The position numbers and the translations under genes are program-made. A DNA stretch of 36,452 bases from Bog-473 sp964457065 (GTDB lineage: Bacteria; Actinomycetota; Acidimicrobiia; Acidimicrobiales; RAAP-2): assembly GCA_964457065.1 (NCBI GenBank), contig CAYWDQ010000015.1, forward strand, positions 1 through 36,452, in the 5' to 3' direction. This document shows, piece by piece, positions 20,632 to 27,612 of this stretch. Every line of letters starts with the position of its first letter. The first letter of the stretch is position 1. The notes under the pieces are model-generated. The model was not told the DNA's origin. It made no database searches and worked only from the letters and a program-made list of their open reading frames with translations.

Positions 20632-21465
20632 ATGGGAGCAACCGAGGCAGTCACGGACGGCCGTACTGACGCGGGTGGCGTTGGCGGAGCCCGCCGGTTC
20701 TCCGGCCGGGTGGCCGTGGTCACCGGTTCGACCGCTGATCCGAGCATCGGCCGATCCTGTGCCTTCCGCCTCGCCCGTGAGGGCGCGTCGGTGGTCGTCA
20801 ACGGCCGCGACGAGGAGCGGGTCGCCTCGACAGAAGCAGCCTTGTGCGCGGAGGGTTTGGCTGCGGTCGGGGTCGTCGGGTCCATGGACACCGACGCGGC
20901 CGTGGCCGAGCTGACGGACCGGGCCATCGACGCCTTCGGCCGCATCGACCTGGTCGTCAGCACGGTGGGCGGCGCCCCCTATCCCCTGTCGTTCGACGCC
21001 ATCAGCGAGGCCCAACTGCTCGAGACGATCCGGCTGAACACGTGGCCGGGGGTCGCGTTGATCCGGGCTGCGCTGGCCCGAGGCCTCGGTGACGGCGGCT
21101 CGGTCGTCGCCATCTCGAGCGGCTCACCGCGCAAGACCACGTCGGCCATGGTGGCCTACGCGTCGGCCAAGGCGGCGCTGAACGCCATGACGCGCACCAT
21201 CGCCTCCGACCTCGCCCCGAAGGGGATCCGTGTGAACGCGGTCAGTCCCGGCCTGGTGCGCACCACGGCGACCCGGTCCATGTGGAAGACCGACGGCGGT
21301 GCGGCCGCGGGCTCGAATCTCCCCCTCGGCCGCCTGACCGAAGCCGAGGACATCGCCGCCGCGGTGTGCTTCCTCCTCTCCGACGACGCACGCCAGATCA
21401 CTGGGATCACACTTGACGTCGACGGCGGGAATCACCTCTCGAGCGGATGGACACCGATCCGGTGA
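20632..21465 (+). CDS. Short-chain dehydrogenase/reductase (SDR)
   Basis: A 277-residue Rossmann-fold oxidoreductase. The cofactor motif reads VVTGSTADPSIGRS (usual TGxxxGIG with a two-residue insertion), the NNAG position reads VSTVGGAP, and the catalytic residues are the Ser of AISSGSP and Y176/K180 of YASAKAAL. The C-terminal GITLDVDGG is the classical tail. About 20 N-terminal residues are Gly-rich and outside the fold. ATG 20632 is preferred to GTG 20614, which lies 18 bp upstream in frame; neither has a good ribosome-binding site. It converges with the luciferase-like gene, whose stop is adjacent (21466). NAD(P) preference and substrate are unknown; 3-oxoacyl or alcohol oxidation in catabolism is typical. 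Confidence 0.88.
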   Translation: MGATEAVTDGRTDAGGVGGARRFSGRVAVVTGSTADPSIGRSCAFRLAREGASVVVNGRDEERVASTEAALCAEGLAAVGVVGSMDTDAAVAELTDRAIDAFGRIDLVVSTVGGAPYPLSFDAISEAQLLETIRLNTWPGVALIRAALARGLGDGGSVVAISSGSPRKTTSAMVAYASAKAALNAMTRTIASDLAPKGIRVNAVSPGLVRTTATRSMWKTDGGAAAGSNLPLGRLTEAEDIAAAVCFLLSDDARQITGITLDVDGGNHLSSGWTPIR

Positions 21466-22443
21466 CTACAGGGCGTCGCGTCCCGGAGAGGGCCACGTCT
21501 TCTTCAGCGACGGAATGACGGTGGACCCGATCAGCGCGATCTGCTCCCGGACCTGCTCGGGCGAAATCCCGGGCAGCTGCACCCGGAGGTTGAGCGCGTC
21601 CGCACCGACCTCCTCCATGGTGGCCGCGAGCTGCTGCGCCATCTCGTCCGGTTCGTCGCACGCGATGGTCTGGTCCTCACCGAACGAGGTCGTCGGCGCG
21701 GCGTAGCTCTCGTAGACAGTTCGCTGGTTGTCGATCAGCTCGGATTGCACACGACCCAGCCACACCCGACGGATGAGCACCTTGGCGCCCGTGCCCCCGG
21801 CGTCATCGAAGCCCCGGGTGAGACGCACGAGTCTCTCCGGAGTCGACATCCCCTCCATGAGGATCCCAGCCCCGCAGCGGGCCGCCCGCACGGCCGCGGC
21901 GACCGACACGGCCGCGCTGAGCACCGGGACCGGCGCCTCGCGGCAGGCGCGTAGGGCGGGGTCCCCGTCGAGCTCGCCCAGATCGCGACCGCGCAGCATG
22001 GCCACGATCCGGGGTAGCTCCGCCTTGAAGCGATCGATGGCACCGGCCTGGTCGACGCCGGCAACTGCGAAGTCGAGCGGTAGGGCACCGGCGGCCACGC
22101 CGAGCCCGACCCGGCCGCCATGGCGGGCCTGGAGCCACGCCACCTCCTCGGCGACGAGCACAGTGGACCGGAGCGGTAGCAGGAGCGGTGCCGCGGCTGC
22201 CCAACCGGTCGCGTGCTCACTGAGGACGAAGGAGGCCATCTGCAACGGTTGCGCCATGTAGCCGGCGAAGCCACCGTGGTGCTCGCTGGTCATGACCCCG
22301 TCGAAGCTGTTGGCCAGGGCGAGGCCCGCTTGCGCGCAGAGCTCGGCGACGACGGCATCAGCCGGAAGCTCGTTGTGCGGGTACAGCCTGATGGACACCG
22401 ATCCGGGAGCGAACGGACCGGAGCCGCGTTCGTCGGCAGCCAC
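21466..22443 (-). CDS. Luciferase-like (LLM) flavin/F420-dependent oxidoreductase
   Basis: A 325-residue TIM-barrel protein of the bacterial luciferase-like superfamily. Visible signatures are DGVMTSEHHGG (the EHH of LLM enzymes), LLLPLRSTVLVAEEVAWLQ, HGGRVGLGVAAGALPLDF and PVLSAAVSVAAAVRAARCGAGI. Members use FMN with a reductase or F420 to oxidise or reduce small molecules such as alkanes, sulfonates or mycolate-type lipids. The F420-type PPOX protein at 1621 makes F420 use plausible but does not prove it. GTG 22443 is the start, 6 nt downstream of a TAATAT box, so the mRNA is probably leaderless. Its stop touches the stop of the convergent SDR gene. The substrate is unknown. Confidence 0.87.
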   Translation of the reverse strand: MAADERGSGPFAPGSVSIRLYPHNELPADAVVAELCAQAGLALANSFDGVMTSEHHGGFAGYMAQPLQMASFVLSEHATGWAAAAPLLLPLRSTVLVAEEVAWLQARHGGRVGLGVAAGALPLDFAVAGVDQAGAIDRFKAELPRIVAMLRGRDLGELDGDPALRACREAPVPVLSAAVSVAAAVRAARCGAGILMEGMSTPERLVRLTRGFDDAGGTGAKVLIRRVWLGRVQSELIDNQRTVYESYAAPTTSFGEDQTIACDEPDEMAQQLAATMEEVGADALNLRVQLPGISPEQVREQIALIGSTVIPSLKKTWPSPGRDAL

Positions 22444-22449
22444 CTCTGG

Positions 22450-22455
22450 ATATTA
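22450..22455 (-). promoter_or_regulatory. Candidate -10 box (TAATAT) of the LLM gene
   Basis: The minus strand reads TAATAT ending 6 nt before the GTG start at 22443. Its spacing matches the other leaderless-type starts in the window. The interval to the upstream gene is 62 bp. No strong -35 box is visible. Confidence 0.4.
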
Positions 22456-22505
22456 GGAGACGACAACCAGACGACATCCTTCGAGCCGGGAAGGCCTGCG
22501 GACGG

Positions 22506-23495
22506 TCAGGGCTCGATGGCGCCAGCGTCGACGACCAGCTTGCCGACGGCCTCACCCCGGTCGACGGCACTGAGCGCGTCGGGTAGCGCGTCGAACGACA
22601 TCGCCGCCGTGGCGCCGGCAAGACGGCCGTCCGCCGCGAGAGCGAGCAGCAACTCGTGATCGGCTTCGGCCTCCGCACGCGTCTGACCGCCGGCGTAGAC
22701 GCCGACGATGGATGCGTTGCGCAGGACGAACTGCGATATGTCGGCGTCCACCCAACTCCCGCTCGCGAACCCGACGGCGAGGAGCCGTCCGCCCGACGCC
22801 AGGCACCGCGCCGTCGCAGCGGAGAAGGCCCCACCGACCGGGTCGTAGACGACGTCGACCCCGTGGCCCCCTGTCGCCTCCAACACCGCCTCCGGCACGG
22901 ACCCGAGCGTGCGATCGACGACGACCGCCGCGCCCGAACGTTCGCACAGCTCCCGCTTCGGCTCACCGGCGACCACCGCGATCACGCGCGCCCCGAGCGC
23001 GGCCCCGAGCGCCACCGCCGCGAGACCCGATCCGCCCGCGGCCCCGAGCACGAGCAACCACTCGCCCGCCTGCAACGCACCCCGGCGCACGAGACCGATG
23101 AAGGCCGTCGAGTAGCCGATCCGGAACACAGCGGCATCCTCGTCGCGCATGGCGTCGGGCACGCGGAATGCGCTGTCCGACCGTGCGATCGTTTCTTCGG
23201 CAAACCCGCCGCGGCCGTCGAAGAAGTTCGTCACGGCCATCAGGCGCGTCCCGAGGGGCAGCTCCACGCCCGATCCGACGGCGTCGACCGTGCCGCACAC
23301 CTCCTGACCGGGGACGAACGGGAGGGTCGGGGAGAACGCGTAGGAGCCGCGGCACATGAGCGCGTCCGGCAGCCCGATCCCCGCGCACCGCACGCGCAGG
23401 CGCAGCTCACCCGGACCCGGGACCGGCTCGTCGAGGACGACGCGCTGCAGCGCATCGGTCGGTGGGCCGTGTCTCTTGACCTGCCAGGCCTGCAC
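22506..23495 (-). CDS. NADPH:quinone oxidoreductase-like MDR protein
   Basis: A 329-residue medium-chain dehydrogenase/reductase. The GroES-like domain carries RVRCAGIGLPDALMCRG and PGQEVCGTVDAVGSGV; the Rossmann domain carries LVLGAAGGSGLAAVALGAAL and VDVVYDPVGGAF, both diagnostic of the zinc-free quinone oxidoreductase (QOR) branch. The zinc-binding cysteines and His of alcohol dehydrogenases are absent. Members reduce quinones or enoyl/aryl ketones with NADPH in the cytoplasm. The start is GTG 23495 (MQAWQVKRHG); no ATG lies nearby. It lies 62 bp upstream of the LLM gene on the same strand, but that gene appears to have its own promoter. The substrate is unknown. The protein is often seen among acyl-CoA and steroid catabolism genes in actinobacteria. 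Confidence 0.9.
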   Translation of the reverse strand: MQAWQVKRHGPPTDALQRVVLDEPVPGPGELRLRVRCAGIGLPDALMCRGSYAFSPTLPFVPGQEVCGTVDAVGSGVELPLGTRLMAVTNFFDGRGGFAEETIARSDSAFRVPDAMRDEDAAVFRIGYSTAFIGLVRRGALQAGEWLLVLGAAGGSGLAAVALGAALGARVIAVVAGEPKRELCERSGAAVVVDRTLGSVPEAVLEATGGHGVDVVYDPVGGAFSAATARCLASGGRLLAVGFASGSWVDADISQFVLRNASIVGVYAGGQTRAEAEADHELLLALAADGRLAGATAAMSFDALPDALSAVDRGEAVGKLVVDAGAIEP

Positions 23496-23813
23496 GCCGG
23501 GGACCGTAGCGCGTCGTCCTCAGGCCGGCTCCCGGAGGTCCTCTGTCCCGGCGGATGGAGCGCCGGGCTCGCCCGCTCTCCTGCTCCCGCAGTCATCGGC
23601 TCCCCGAGCCCGACTGCGCCAGTACAGCTACGCCACGGCCACCCATGGCAGAGTGTCCCGGTGAGCGCGACCAGCGTCGGCCCACGCGGGCAGCAGCGTC
23701 GTAGGGGGTCGGCGGGGACGGTACCGGGCGTGTCGTGGCACCCGGGGCGACGCCACGCCGGACGGATCTGGTGCTAAATCAGCGACTGCATGACGGGGAC
23801 TAGGGAGGGACCG
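23496..23813. other. Divergent gene-free stretch before the substrate-binding protein
   Basis: This 318-bp stretch separates the divergent MDR and substrate-binding genes. Near its right end GCTAAATC (about 23773-23780) is a possible -10 box for the transporter gene, and AGGGAGG just before 23814 is its ribosome-binding site. Short frames across it have no domain and look non-coding. No riboswitch fold is recognised. Confidence 0.4.
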
Positions 23814-25055
23814 ATGCTCGCAGGGGTAGTGAAGGTGTCGCTCGTCGTGGCGGCCGTGGCCGGCGTGCTCAGCGCTGCGGCCGGGTTGCGGACGCCGGTG
23901 GCGTCGGCCACCGGCACGCCCATCACGCTGGCCTACATCACGTCGCTGACCGGCCCCGGCGCTCCCGAGGACGCCGGGTCGCAGGCCGGCTTCCTGGCCC
24001 GCATCGCGCTGCAGAACGCCGAGGGCGGCGTGAACGGGCACAAGCTGGTCCCACTGGTGATCGACGACCAGTCGAACCCGACGACCGTGACCACCGGTGT
24101 CCAAGAGGCCCTCTCCAAGGGCGCGCTCGGCATCGTCTCGAACAGCGGGCTCTTCTTCCTCGCCGCCAAGTACCCCAACCAGGCGGGCGTGCCCGTGACG
24201 GGCTTCTTCGGGGACGGGCCCGAGTGGGGTGAGCAGCCCTACACGAACATGTTCGCCTCCGACCACGGCAGCGTGGACCCCAAGTACCCGGTCAACACGC
24301 TGCTCGGCACGTTCCTCAAGCAACACGGCGGGACGGTCCTGGCGTCGTACGGGTACTCCATCTCGCCGCAGTCGGCCGCGGCGGCGCGCGGCAACGCCGA
24401 CTCGTTCCAACTCGCCGGGGGCAAGGTCGGCGTCCTCAACACCACCGTGCCGCTCGGCAGCGTCGCCTTCACGACCGACGCCCTCGTCGCCAAGCAGGCC
24501 GGGGTGAACGCCCTCGTCCCCAGCCTGGACAACAACTCGAACTTCGCACTGGCCCAGGCGCTGACACAGGCGGGCGTCAAGCTCAAGTCGGTGCTCTTCG
24601 CCACCGGCTACGAGCCCGACGTCATCACCTCGCCCGTGTGGAGCTCCCTTCAGGGCGACTACTTCCTGACCGCGTTCCGCCCCTTCTCGCTCCCCGACGC
24701 GGGCACCGAACAGATGCAGGCGGCCATGGAGAAGTACGCCCACTTCACCAAGACCCAGTTCCCGGCCTTCGGCGAGTACGAGTCGTGGCTGGGCGCCGAC
24801 CTCATGATCAAGGGTATGCAGATGGCGGGTCCCAACCCGACGAGTGCGGCCGTCATCAAGGACCTGCGCAGCATCAAGGCCTACAACGGCAACGGGTTGC
24901 TGCCCATCACGATCGACTACGCGACCATCTTCGGCCACGACGCTCCGGACTGCACGTGGATCCTCCAGGCCCAGAAGTCCGGGTTCGTGCCCGTCTCGTC
25001 CAAGGCGATCTGCGGCCACGACGTCGCGGGGACGTCGACGGTGTCGGGGTCGTGA
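23814..25055 (+). CDS. Branched-chain-amino-acid-type ABC substrate-binding protein (orphan)
   Basis: A 413-residue type I periplasmic-binding-fold protein (Peripla_BP_6, LivJ-like). Residues 1-33 form the signal peptide (KVSLVVAAVAGVLSAAAG) with cleavage near ASA. The ligand-binding lobes are visible as TPITLAYITSLTGPGAPED, GGVNGHKLVPLVIDDQSNP, GIVSNSGLFFLAAKYPNQAG and TFLKQHGGTVLASYGYS. There is no lipobox cysteine, unlike many Gram-positive binding proteins. ATG 23814 is chosen over 23790 because AGGGAGG lies 5-11 nt upstream. No permease or ATPase genes adjoin it, so it must work with distant LIV-type components or act as a sensor. In this lineage the ligands are often carboxylates, aromatic acids or amides rather than amino acids. 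The ligand is unknown. Confidence 0.88.
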   Translation: MLAGVVKVSLVVAAVAGVLSAAAGLRTPVASATGTPITLAYITSLTGPGAPEDAGSQAGFLARIALQNAEGGVNGHKLVPLVIDDQSNPTTVTTGVQEALSKGALGIVSNSGLFFLAAKYPNQAGVPVTGFFGDGPEWGEQPYTNMFASDHGSVDPKYPVNTLLGTFLKQHGGTVLASYGYSISPQSAAAARGNADSFQLAGGKVGVLNTTVPLGSVAFTTDALVAKQAGVNALVPSLDNNSNFALAQALTQAGVKLKSVLFATGYEPDVITSPVWSSLQGDYFLTAFRPFSLPDAGTEQMQAAMEKYAHFTKTQFPAFGEYESWLGADLMIKGMQMAGPNPTSAAVIKDLRSIKAYNGNGLLPITIDYATIFGHDAPDCTWILQAQKSGFVPVSSKAICGHDVAGTSTVSGS

Positions 25056-25094
25056 GCGCCGGACCGGCCGCCACGCCGGGCCGGCGGGAATCCC

Positions 25095-26171
25095 TCAGCG
25101 GATGGTGCCCGCCCCGGGGATGAGCGGCAGATCGAGCGCGGTGGCCCACCCGGGCGACAGGTCGTTGACGGCCGGCACGGCGTTGAGGGCGCGCAGCCCC
25201 GTGGCCAGGCAGCCGGCCGCGGCGGCGTCACGCCCGCTGCCGTCGGTGAAGCGGAAGGCGGTCTCCTGGGTGATCGAGGGCGTCCCCTCGATCTCGACCC
25301 GGTAGACGTCGTCCTGGGTGCCCCGGGGCCAGTCCGGCGCGGCGTCGGTGCCGACCCGGTTGATGTGCTCGAGGCAGATGCGGGGCTCGCCCTTGTAGAT
25401 GCCGTCGATCGTGAAGTGGATGGCGGCCACCTCCCCGGGGTTGATGACCCCCTTGGCGGTGGTGATGGGGGTGTCGGTGACCCACTTCTCCCAGGTGGTG
25501 GTGATCTCGTCGAGCTCGATCCCGACGGCATGGGCCATCATCGGCACCGTCGCGCCCCACGACATGACGAGGATGTCGGTGTGCTCGAGCAGGGGCGTGA
25601 ACTCGGGTGGGCGCCCGATGCCCATCTCGTCCTCGTAGGCACCGGTGTAGTTGAGGTAGTCGAGGATCTCGAGCGCCTTCACCTTCTTCACCTCGGCGCA
25701 CAGGCCCATCAGCGTCATGGGGAAGAGGTCGTTGGCGAAGCCCGGGTCGATGCCGGTGGTGAAGCAGGTGGCGCCGCCCTCCGCGCAGGCCTCGGTGATG
25801 GGGTCGATCCACGAGGGCGGGTTCTGCGTCATGTGCGGCCAGACCCACGGCGTCATGGCCGTCGAGCACACGTCGATGCCGGCCCGGAGGAACGCCCCCA
25901 TGTCCTTGATGTTGGCGTCGGCCAGTCCGGCCGTGGGGCCGTAGTGCACCAGGGCGTCGGGTCGGAGGGCCACGAGCGTTCCGATGTCGTCGGTGGCGGC
26001 GAGCCCGGTGTTCCCGATGCCGCAGATCTCCCCCACGTCCCGGCCGACCTTGTCCTTGTCGTTGACGCCCACGCCGACCAGCTCGAAATTGGGGTGGCGC
26101 AGCACCTCGGGGATGACCATCTTCCCCACGAACCCCGTGCCCCAGACGACGACCCTCTTCTTCTCTGTCAT
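25095..26171 (-). CDS. DapB-like NAD(P)-dependent dehydrogenase
   Basis: A 358-residue oxidoreductase. The N-terminus KRVVVWGTGFVGKMVIPEVL is a Rossmann nucleotide-binding motif (GxGxxG variant GTGFVG), and NFELVGVGVNDKDKVGRDVG and DALVHYGPTAGL match the dihydrodipicolinate-reductase-like N-terminal domain. The C-terminal part (TTGIDPGFANDLFP and GAYEDEMGIG) matches actinobacterial proteins annotated as dihydrodipicolinate reductase and the 2,4-diaminopentanoate dehydrogenase group, not true DapB, which is about 100 residues shorter. ATG 26171 is the first start with the Rossmann motif close behind. GATGAT lies 6 nt upstream, again leaderless-like. The substrate is unknown; a catabolic role is more likely than lysine biosynthesis. 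It stands alone. Confidence 0.82.
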   Translation of the reverse strand: MTEKKRVVVWGTGFVGKMVIPEVLRHPNFELVGVGVNDKDKVGRDVGEICGIGNTGLAATDDIGTLVALRPDALVHYGPTAGLADANIKDMGAFLRAGIDVCSTAMTPWVWPHMTQNPPSWIDPITEACAEGGATCFTTGIDPGFANDLFPMTLMGLCAEVKKVKALEILDYLNYTGAYEDEMGIGRPPEFTPLLEHTDILVMSWGATVPMMAHAVGIELDEITTTWEKWVTDTPITTAKGVINPGEVAAIHFTIDGIYKGEPRICLEHINRVGTDAAPDWPRGTQDDVYRVEIEGTPSITQETAFRFTDGSGRDAAAAGCLATGLRALNAVPAVNDLSPGWATALDLPLIPGAGTIR

Positions 26172-26172
26172 G

Positions 26173-26188
26173 CGGGCATCATCGCACC
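26173..26188 (-). promoter_or_regulatory. Shared 16-nt upstream motif, copy 1
   Basis: The plus strand reads CGGGCATCATCGCACC. The same 16 bases occur at 32033-32048 upstream of the phosphotransferase gene, in the same orientation relative to the gene. Here it covers the -10-like GATGAT and ends 1 nt before the start codon. It may be a common promoter or operator. Confidence 0.4.
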
Positions 26189-26264
26189 GGTGCTCACGGT
26201 TCGCATGTGCGCCGGGGAGCCGAATCGTCTGCATCTAGGGGCGTCCCGGTCGGGTCATCCGACG

Positions 26265-26270
26265 TAGGGT
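26265..26270 (+). promoter_or_regulatory. Candidate -10 box (TAGGGT) of the small membrane protein gene
   Basis: TAGGGT fits TANNNT and lies 29 nt before ATG 26300, leaving room for a short leader with the ribosome-binding site AAGGAG (about 26288-26293). No clear -35 box is seen. Confidence 0.3.
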
Positions 26271-26299
26271 TCCGATTCCAACTTGATAAGGAGCGGTGG

Positions 26300-26665
26300 A
26301 TGAACGAATCGACACCTGGACCGGGATGGGAAAAGGGGAAGGACGGTCGCTGGCATCCCGATTGGCTCACGTACGCCAATTTTCGAGGCGCCGCGGCGCT
26401 CTCCGCCTTCTTCAAGGTGTTCGCAGTGATCGTGGTGGGCGCAGGGGTCATCGCCGCCATTCTGATTGGTCGCTCCTTGCATGCCGACGGTGCGGGTGGC
26501 AACACTGCGGCCATTGTCGTGGGAATCATCGGAGGAAGCGTGGTCGCGGCATCGGCAGTTGCCTTCTTCGGTTTTGTGCTGGAACTGCTAATTGCGATCC
26601 ATTTTGGAGTGCGGTTCTCTGATTCAGCTCGGGAAGCAGCCAGACTGGATCAGGTTTCGACCTGA
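26300..26665 (+). CDS. Small membrane protein with GPGW..DG.W.P motif
   Basis: A 121-residue protein. Residues 5-22 (TPGPGWEKGKDGRWHPDW) contain the GPGW...DGxWxP motif seen at the N-terminus of many actinobacterial, and especially acidimicrobial, membrane proteins (DUF2510-like). Two transmembrane helices follow at about 37-58 (VFAVIVVGAGVIAAILIG) and 69-98 (TAAIVVGIIGGSVVAASAV). The tail is polar. ATG 26300 is set by AAGGAG 6 nt upstream. Its codons use A/T at third positions more often than the neighbours, as does the cyclase gene that follows 90 bp later on the same strand. The function is unknown; an association with the cyclase is possible but not shown. Confidence 0.75.
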   Translation: MNESTPGPGWEKGKDGRWHPDWLTYANFRGAAALSAFFKVFAVIVVGAGVIAAILIGRSLHADGAGGNTAAIVVGIIGGSVVAASAVAFFGFVLELLIAIHFGVRFSDSAREAARLDQVST

Positions 26666-26755
26666 TTGGCTACGAACGACGGGCTGCTGAGTCCCAGGGT
26701 GAATGTCGTCGGGGCACTGCCCGAGTCTTGTAAGCAGACCTTCTCAGGGCCATAG

Positions 26756-27508
26756 TTGCAACCGGTGAAGCAGCTCGATTGGGAAGCGCTACTCGTAGAC
26801 GGGTACGAGCCTTTGAAGATCGCCCAACGCCTCTTCCGTCGCCTGCCACGGGACCCCCGTTGCAAGCTCTGCCAGAACCCGTTCGGGGGTGTCGGTGGGA
26901 GCCTTCTCGGTCTGTTCGGTTGGAAGCCCTCTCGTAAGAACCCCAATGTGTGTCAGCACTGCTTCGATCACTTGCCGATGGGTGGCATAGAGATAGATAT
27001 AGGCGTCGTCTTCGCCGACGTACGGGCGTCGACTTCTCTGGCGGAGCAATCAACCGCCACGGAGTTTGCTCAGCGCCTCAACCACTTCTATGCCACTGCA
27101 ACAAAGGTACTCATTCGCAATGACGGCATCGTGGACAAGTTGGTGGGCGACGAGGTGATGGGACTCTTCATCAAGGGCGTGGCCGGACCCGATTACCGAC
27201 GCAAAGCCGCAGTATCCGCTCTTGACCTTGCAACCGCCGTCACGGACTTGCCCATCGGCGTTGCCGCCAACGCCGGGACTGCCTTCGTGGGCAATGTTGG
27301 ATCGGGATCGGTCCTCGACTTCACTGCCCTCGGCGATGCCGTCAATGTGGGCGCTCGCCTCCAGGCGCACGCGACCCCGAGCTCAGTCGTGCTCACTCAT
27401 GATCTGTATGCCCTCATAGCCGCGGACTACCCGGGCGCCCGTGCGGAACGGCTGAGCATTCGTGGTCGGGAGGAGCCGGTGGATGTTGACGTTCTGGCCC
27501 TGACGTGA
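26756..27508 (+). CDS. Class III adenylate/guanylate cyclase with N-terminal zinc-ribbon-like domain
   Basis: A 250-residue cytoplasmic protein. Residues 36-69 hold two CxxC pairs (CKLC at 36-39, CQHC at 66-69), likely a zinc-binding domain. The cyclase homology domain follows: VFADVRAST (metal D88), DKLVGDEVM (K128 and metal D132), DFTALGDAVNVGARL (N197 and R201). Both metal aspartates and the transition-state Asn/Arg are present, so it could make cAMP from ATP as a homodimer; Lys128 favours adenine. The start is TTG 26756 or GTG 26765, neither with a strong ribosome-binding site. It lacks a membrane segment. Base composition is less GC-rich than the flanks, suggesting transfer. The gene ends 1 bp before an assembly gap, facing a second cyclase gene. 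Zinc or redox sensing through the Cys pairs is inferred. Confidence 0.85.
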   Translation: MQPVKQLDWEALLVDGYEPLKIAQRLFRRLPRDPRCKLCQNPFGGVGGSLLGLFGWKPSRKNPNVCQHCFDHLPMGGIEIDIGVVFADVRASTSLAEQSTATEFAQRLNHFYATATKVLIRNDGIVDKLVGDEVMGLFIKGVAGPDYRRKAAVSALDLATAVTDLPIGVAANAGTAFVGNVGSGSVLDFTALGDAVNVGARLQAHATPSSVVLTHDLYALIAADYPGARAERLSIRGREEPVDVDVLALT

Positions 27509-27608
27509 NNNNNNNNNNNNNNNNNNNNNNNNNNNNNNNNNNNNNNNNNNNNNNNNNNNNNNNNNNNNNNNNNNNNNNNNNNNNNNNNNNNNNNNNNNNN
27601 NNNNNNNN
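27509..27608. other. Assembly gap (100 N)
   Basis: Exactly 100 N, a scaffold placeholder of unknown true length. It starts immediately after the stop of one cyclase gene and ends 4 bp before the stop of the other, so sequence between the convergent genes, and possibly further genes, is missing. Confidence 0.97.
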
Positions 27609-27612
27609 GGTC

